Of a stretch of 9,652 bases of DNA, positions 6,349 through 9,652 are shown one piece after another. The notes under the pieces were generated by a model, which did no database searches, had not been told where the DNA came from, and worked only from the letters and a program-made list of their open reading frames with translations. The translations under genes and the position numbers were made by a program. Location: positions 3,298 to 12,949 of the forward strand of contig JAJPXK010000037.1 in the NCBI GenBank assembly GCA_021205485.1, given 5' to 3'. The stretch's first letter is position 1. The number at the start of each line of letters is the position of its first letter. Source of the DNA: Clostridia bacterium (lineage in GTDB: Bacteria; Bacillota; Clostridia; Christensenellales; Borkfalkiaceae).

Positions 6349-6546
6349 ATGACGTTTGCAACTTATGTGGAAAGGCAGAAAAATATAATCCGCGAGAGGC
6401 ATTTAGGCGAGGAGCATTTTGTGATAGGCGGACAGGAAGTCCCCGTAAAGACGCGCGAGCAGCTTTTAGGCGAAATAGAGGGGATGAAGGGTTTAAATAA
6501 AGCGGAGCGCTGCGGGTATCCGAGCCGCAGGCTTTCGCGGGCATAA
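6349..6546 (+). CDS. Small hypothetical protein, 65 aa, divergent from the WYL regulator
   Basis: The frame opens earlier, but the ATG at 6349 is the likely start: AGGGAGG at 6334-6340 is an excellent ribosome binding site eight bases upstream. The product is hydrophilic and charged, with a helical-looking N-terminus (YVERQKNIIRERHLGEEHF), a short strand-like GGQEVPV, and a basic C-terminus ending PSRRLSRA. I recognise no family. On the plus strand there are -10-like hexamers TATTAT (6300-6305) and TAGAAT (6309-6314) without a good -35, so expression may be weak or regulated. A clear terminator at 6598-6625 lies 52 bases after the stop. It is probably a real gene, because of the ribosome site and terminator, but it is short and could be spurious. 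Confidence 0.55.
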   Translation: MTFATYVERQKNIIRERHLGEEHFVIGGQEVPVKTREQLLGEIEGMKGLNKAERCGYPSRRLSRA

Positions 6547-6597
6547 AATTTTTAAAAATTGGCGTTAATCTATAAAATGGCGTTAATGTGGTTTTGT

Positions 6598-6625
6598 AAA
6601 GGCGGGGCTCCGCCTTTATTTTTTT
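6598..6625 (+). terminator. Intrinsic terminator after the 65-aa ORF
   Basis: AAAGGCGG (6598-6605) pairs with CCGCCTTT (6610-6617) around GGCT, followed by A and seven T (6619-6625). Confidence 0.85.
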
Positions 6626-6656
6626 GCAGTGTTGCCTTGTTTACGGGGAGCCTTTT

Positions 6657-6791
6657 CTGTCATCCTGAGCGAAATGGAGCAAAGAGGAATGAAGCTGAAG
6701 GATCCCGCGGGAACCCGCGACAAGCATGCTATGATAAAGCGGTAACAAATGAGATTCTTCGATTACGCTGACGCTTCACTCAGAATGACAG
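6657..6791. repeat. Interspersed repeat family A, copy 3: inverted pair
   Basis: The outer ends CTGTCATCCTGAG (6657-6669) and CTCAGAATGACAG (6779-6791) are inverted repeats with one mismatch. The left half (6657-6714) is the reverse complement of copy 1 with a longer middle, ending GAAGGATCCCGCGGGAAC. The right half (6751-6791, GAGATTCTTCG onward) is in copy-1 orientation. A 36-base stretch with a GCATGC palindrome lies between them. It therefore reads as two related units head to head, or one element with terminal inverted repeats. It encodes nothing. Confidence 0.65.
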
Positions 6792-6880
6792 AGGGGGATA
6801 AGCTGCAATGTTCATTCTTTGCTTTTATATAGGGCTGGCTTTTACAAAAATAACTTTCCTCTCTTTCCAAAAAATTTGTC

Positions 6881-6909
6881 TTGATTTGCTCTGCGCGTTA
6901 TGGTATAAT
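6881..6909 (+). promoter_or_regulatory. Sigma-A-type promoter of the 343-aa membrane protein
   Basis: TTGATT (6881-6886), a 17-base spacer, then TATAAT (6904-6909) preceded by TGG (extended -10). The expected transcript start near 6916 falls inside the ribosome binding site AAAGAGG (6914-6920), so the leader would be only about 13 bases. Confidence 0.8.
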
Positions 6910-6929
6910 ACTTAAAGAGGTTTATACTT

Positions 6930-7961
6930 ATGGCAGAAAAAAACAGAGAAAATGAACAGCAGCAGGAGGAGCAGGAGGAAGTTCGCAAGGTAAGGCATAC
7001 CATTTCTACCGAAGAAACTTTCACCCTCGCCAAAGACGTCTACGACCTTCGCAGTTTTATCAAAAAAATTTACCGCAACCGCGCGGTGATAGCTCACAGG
7101 CTGAATATTTTTTCGCTTGTGTGCAGTCTTATTTTTACGCTTGTATACGTTGCGTACAGCATATGGAACATAGCGGGCGGAATGCTTTCCGAAGGTCAAC
7201 GGCTGGCTTTTTACATACTTTTAGGCATTTACGTTCTGTTTGCGGCGGTGTTTATCATTGTTACGGTATGTTCAAACAGAGCCAACACCAAGTCGCTTAA
7301 AAAGTTTACCAAGTCGTTAAAATATCTGCGTTTAGGCATACGGCTTATATCCATCGCTATGGCGATAGTAGGTATTGTTATAAGCTCCGCCGACGGGGAA
7401 GACGCGGTAAATATCGCCCTGCGGATAATTCTTGTAGTTGTATCTATAATAAGCATTGTAATTCAGTCAATACCCCTTATATTCGGAGGAATTGTGCGGC
7501 TTGTGCGCTGGACGATGAAGCCTTCTAAGGGCAAAGTAAGATTTTCCGCCGTGCTTTTAGAGTGGTACGGGCTTATCCAGAGCGGAAACAGCGACAAAAA
7601 TTCGGTAAGAAAGGTATCCAAAACATACAAAGAGGATATCGGCAAGTGCATAGACGGGTATCTTATTCCCCGCTTAGGCAAGAAAAAGATCACCGATATA
7701 GACGCCGCGGCGATATATTCGGCTACGGACGAGTACTCCGCCGACAAGGATATAATAGAGGGGATATTCAAAAGCGTGTTTTCCTACGCCGAGGAGTGCG
7801 GGTACGTTAACTTTAACCCTACAAAAGATATGGATATGGAGGGCAGCATAGAGGTAGAGGAAAAGAAGGTCCGCAAGACAATAAAGGGCGGCATCGCCAA
7901 TATAGGAAAGAAAATAGGCAAGTCTGTGGTAAATAAATTCTTAGGCGACGACGAAAATTAA
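6930..7961 (+). CDS. Four-helix membrane protein with a C-terminal domain resembling a tyrosine-recombinase core-binding domain
   Basis: Residues 1-20 are a Gln/Glu-rich polar tail. Four hydrophobic spans follow (about 58-79, 93-113, 133-152, 161-190), with a basic loop (115-132) between the second and third. Residues ~202-300 are soluble and look like the SAM-like N-terminal (core-binding) domain of phage integrases: FSAVLLEWY at 205-213, a conserved-type SKTYKEDI at 230-237, YLIPRLGKKKITDID at 244-258, and FSYAEECGYVNFNP at 284-297, matching the usual order of 'W', 'T..Y', 'I.P.LG...L..I' and 'A...G.I..NP'. No catalytic domain (R..H..R..Y) follows; the protein ends in a Lys/Gly-rich amphipathic tail. 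ATG is preceded by AAAGAGG at nine bases. With no integrase chemistry possible, the domain would at most bind nucleic acid or protein. Membrane topology is near certain; the domain match rests on my reading of the pattern. Confidence 0.75.
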   Translation: MAEKNRENEQQQEEQEEVRKVRHTISTEETFTLAKDVYDLRSFIKKIYRNRAVIAHRLNIFSLVCSLIFTLVYVAYSIWNIAGGMLSEGQRLAFYILLGIYVLFAAVFIIVTVCSNRANTKSLKKFTKSLKYLRLGIRLISIAMAIVGIVISSADGEDAVNIALRIILVVVSIISIVIQSIPLIFGGIVRLVRWTMKPSKGKVRFSAVLLEWYGLIQSGNSDKNSVRKVSKTYKEDIGKCIDGYLIPRLGKKKITDIDAAAIYSATDEYSADKDIIEGIFKSVFSYAEECGYVNFNPTKDMDMEGSIEVEEKKVRKTIKGGIANIGKKIGKSVVNKFLGDDEN

Positions 7962-7982
7962 TTAAGAATGAGAGGACTGTAC

Positions 7983-8052
7983 GGTCGTATTCCTTAGCCT
8001 AATCAGGCTGTTTCAACAGACAGCGTCTCCTCAAGGGGAAGCCTTAATATGG
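7983..8052. repeat. Family-B-like repeat fragment (degenerate)
   Basis: It contains a hairpin AGCCT-AATC-AGGCT (7998-8011) and then CTCCTCAAGGGGAAGCCTTAA, similar to AGCTCCCCTAATAGGGGAGCC near 5144-5163 and to GAGGGAAAAGTCTTAATAC near 5028-5046. The similarity is partial, so this is probably a decayed copy. Confidence 0.4.
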
Positions 8053-8084
8053 AATTACGGTAAGATTACACTGTTCACAAAATA

Positions 8085-8115
8085 AATCCGCGGGCGGAAA
8101 TATCGCCTGCGGATT
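8085..8115. terminator. Bidirectional terminator between the membrane protein gene and glyQS
   Basis: AATCCGCGGGCG (8085-8096) pairs with CGCCTGCGGATT (8104-8115), 12 base pairs with one G-U type position and a seven-base loop. On the minus strand the stem is followed by TATTTTGTG; on the plus strand by GCTTCTTTTAAATTTT. It sits 20 bases past the glyQS stop and about 120 bases past the membrane protein stop, serving convergent genes. Confidence 0.8.
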
Positions 8116-8134
8116 GCTTCTTTTAAATTTTCAA

Positions 8135-9538
8135 TCAAAATTCTATGGCTTTGGATATATAGGCTTCAAGCTCGTCTATATTCAGCCTTATCTGCTGCAT
8201 GCTGTCGCGGTCGCGGACGGTTACGGTATTGTCTTCAAGCGTGTCGAAGTCTACCGTTATGCAGAATGGCGTGCCAATTTCGTCCTGCCTGCGGTAACGC
8301 TTGCCTATGCTGCCCGTTACGTCGTACGTTACCGAAAATTTCTTCGCAAGTTTTGCGTAAATTTCCTGAGCTTTGTCGGCGAGGCCCTTCTGCAAGGGGA
8401 GTATGGCCGCCTTGTAGGGGGCGAGGAAGGGATGCAGATGCATAACGGTACGCACGTCCTTTTTCTCCTCGTCTAAAACTTCCTCGTCGTAGGCGTCGGT
8501 TAATATGGCGAGAACCATTCTCTCTACGCCTAAAGAGGGCTCTATTACGTAGGGTATATATTTTTCGCCCGTGGCGGGGTCGGTGTATTCCATGCTTTCG
8601 CCGCTTTCGTTCTGATGCTGCGTCAGATCGTAGTCCGTTCTGTCGGCTACGCCCCAGAGTTCGCCCCAGCCGAACGCAAAGTTGTATTCAAAGTCGGTTG
8701 TAGCCTTGGAGTAGAAGCAGAGCTCCTCTTTGGAATGGTCGCGAAGTTTTATATTTTCTTCCTTTAAACCTAAAGAAAGCAGCCAGTTTTTGCAGAAATC
8801 TTTCCAGTAATAGAACCATTCGAGGTCGGTGCCCGGTTTGCAGAAAAATTCAAGCTCCATCTGTTCGAACTCCCTTACGCGGAAGATAAAGTTGCCCGGG
8901 GTGATTTCGTTGCGGAAAGATTTGCCTATCTGACCTATGCCGAATGGAACGCGCAGCCTGCTTGTGCGCTGTACGTTTTTGAAGTTGACGAATATGCCCT
9001 GCGCCGTCTCGGGGCGGAGGTATACGGTGTTTGTTGTGTCCTCGGTGACGCCCTGGAAGGTCTTGAACATAAGGTTGAATTTGCGTATAGGGGTAAAGTC
9101 GCTTTTGCCGCATACGGGGCATACTATGGCCTTTTCATTGATGAAATTTTCCAACGCTTCGTTGTCCATGGCCTCGACTTTTACGTCTAAATTATGTTTT
9201 TTGCAGTAGTCTTCAACAAGGTTGTCGGCGCGGTGGCGCGTTTTGCAGTTTCTGCAGTCCATAAGGGGGTCGGAAAATCCCCCGATGTGTCCGCTCGCCT
9301 TCCATGTGCGGGGGTTCATGAGTATGGCGCAGTCAAGCCCTGTGTTAAGGGTGTTTTCCTGCACGAACTTGGCCCACCAGGCCTTTTTTACGTTATTTTT
9401 AAGCTCTACGCCTAAGGGGCCGTAGTCCCAGGTATTGGCGAGGCCGCCGTATATTTCGCTTCCGGGGAAAATAAAACCTCTGTTTTTGCAAAGGGCAACA
9501 AGTTTATCCTGTGTTACCGCCCTCTTTTTATCCGCCAT
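8135..9538 (-). CDS. glyQS: Glycine--tRNA ligase, single-chain (alpha2, class II)
   Basis: The enzyme charges tRNA-Gly with glycine in the cytoplasm, using ATP. From the ATG at 9538 it is 467 aa, the usual length of the alpha2 homodimeric type found in some Firmicutes, archaea and eukaryotes rather than the alpha2-beta2 type. Visible landmarks (numbered from this start): N-terminal CKNRGFIFPGSEIYGG with WDYGPLG at 37-43; CRNC at 95-98 and CPVC at 140-143, cysteine pairs typical of this form's insertion; class II motif 2 FRNEI...RVREFEQMELEFF at 208-232; motif 3 PSLGVERMVLAIL at 334-346; and a C-terminal anticodon-binding domain from about 370 (HPFLAPYKAAILP, GKRYRRQDEIGTPFCITVD). AGGAG (minus strand of 9546-9550) lies seven bases before this ATG; an upstream in-frame ATG at 9562 would contain that ribosome site, so it is rejected. 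It has its own promoter, and the product is intact. Confidence 0.97.
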   Translation of the reverse strand: MADKKRAVTQDKLVALCKNRGFIFPGSEIYGGLANTWDYGPLGVELKNNVKKAWWAKFVQENTLNTGLDCAILMNPRTWKASGHIGGFSDPLMDCRNCKTRHRADNLVEDYCKKHNLDVKVEAMDNEALENFINEKAIVCPVCGKSDFTPIRKFNLMFKTFQGVTEDTTNTVYLRPETAQGIFVNFKNVQRTSRLRVPFGIGQIGKSFRNEITPGNFIFRVREFEQMELEFFCKPGTDLEWFYYWKDFCKNWLLSLGLKEENIKLRDHSKEELCFYSKATTDFEYNFAFGWGELWGVADRTDYDLTQHQNESGESMEYTDPATGEKYIPYVIEPSLGVERMVLAILTDAYDEEVLDEEKKDVRTVMHLHPFLAPYKAAILPLQKGLADKAQEIYAKLAKKFSVTYDVTGSIGKRYRRQDEIGTPFCITVDFDTLEDNTVTVRDRDSMQQIRLNIDELEAYISKAIEF

Positions 9539-9570
9539 AAAAATTCTCCTGTAAAAAATCAAGTAATATA

Positions 9571-9599
9571 ATTTTAGTAAAATTTATGCTTTAAGTCAA
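9571..9599 (-). promoter_or_regulatory. Sigma-A-type promoter of glyQS
   Basis: On the minus strand: TTGACT (9599-9594), a 17-base spacer, then TAAAAT (9576-9571). The expected start near 9564 leaves a leader of about 26 bases, too short for a T-box riboswitch. Confidence 0.8.
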
Positions 9600-9609
9600 G
9601 CGTTTGCAG

Positions 9610-9652
9610 GCTAAAAGCCGCTTAAGGCCCCTGAAGAGGGACGATTTTTAGC
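9610..9652. repeat. Inverted repeat at the right edge
   Basis: GCTAAAA (9610-9616) and TTTTAGC (9646-9652) are perfect inverted repeats enclosing AAGGCCCCTGAAGAGGG-type sequence. It may be a terminator or repeat element whose remainder is outside the window. Nothing more can be said. Confidence 0.35.

Larger units (their letters stand above)
6547..6929. other. Intergenic region (383 bp): terminator, repeat pair, promoter
   Basis: No gene is supported. It contains a 10-base direct repeat TGGCGTTAAT (6560-6569, 6578-6587), a terminator (6598-6625), a head-to-head pair of family-A repeats (6657-6791), and an AT-rich stretch ending in the promoter at 6881-6909. Confidence 0.6.

Noticed and set aside
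6246..6557. AAAATTTTTAAAA present on both sides of the 65-aa ORF (6246-6258 and 6545-6557), possibly flanking repeats of an insertion
   Set aside because: The sequence is low-complexity and the region is AT-rich; the left copy overlaps the regulator's promoter leader, so chance is the simpler explanation.
6657..6791. CRISPR or complete insertion sequence
   Set aside because: Only two inverted units with no regular spacers, and no transposase frame between them.
6953..6980. CAG/GAG-rich tract at the start of the membrane protein gene as a possible phase-variable repeat
   Set aside because: The units are trinucleotide-based and imperfect, so slippage would only change Q/E count, not frame.
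8114..8476. Plus-strand open frame over the 3' end of glyQS
   Set aside because: It is entirely opposite a conserved synthetase domain and overlaps the terminator; no ribosome site.

Overview
The window looks like chromosomal DNA from a low-to-mid GC Gram-positive bacterium (Bacillota, most likely a Clostridia-type gut lineage). The reasons are strong GGAGG-type ribosome binding sites, sigma-A promoters with 17-bp spacers, U-tailed hairpin terminators, a lipoprotein signal, a single-chain glycyl-tRNA synthetase, and palindromic intergenic repeats of a kind I recall from gut Firmicutes genomes. The genus cannot be fixed from the sequence.

Layout. Positions 1-825 hold the C-terminal part of an SMC/RecN/YhaN-like coiled-coil ATPase that runs in from the left edge and ends at a hairpin terminator. 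A consensus promoter (915-943) then starts a probable three-gene unit: an unrecognised 150-aa protein, a DUF89/ARMT1-like metal-dependent phosphatase, and a 384-aa lipoprotein of unknown function. After a repeat-bearing gap, a second consensus promoter (3783-3811) drives a six-helix DUF308/HdeD-like membrane protein with an acidic N-terminal tail and a 68-aa acidic protein, closed by a strong terminator. A 465-bp gap full of palindromic repeats follows. Next is a minus-strand HTH/WYL regulator whose promoter carries a perfect 7-1-7 palindrome, a likely autoregulatory operator. A 65-aa ORF diverges from it.

A third repeat-bearing gap leads to a 343-aa four-helix membrane protein. Its cytoplasmic C-terminal domain resembles the SAM-like core-binding domain of tyrosine recombinases, but there is no catalytic domain. 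It converges on glyQS (minus strand), with a shared bidirectional terminator between them. The glyQS promoter lies so close to the gene that no T-box leader fits.

Apart from the housekeeping glyQS, the genes share no obvious pathway. This reads as an ordinary chromosomal stretch with several independent short transcription units. The least expected items are the membrane protein with a recombinase-like domain, the operator palindrome beside the small ORF, and two families of interspersed palindromic repeats in the gaps. I see no CRISPR array, complete insertion sequence, tRNA or rRNA.
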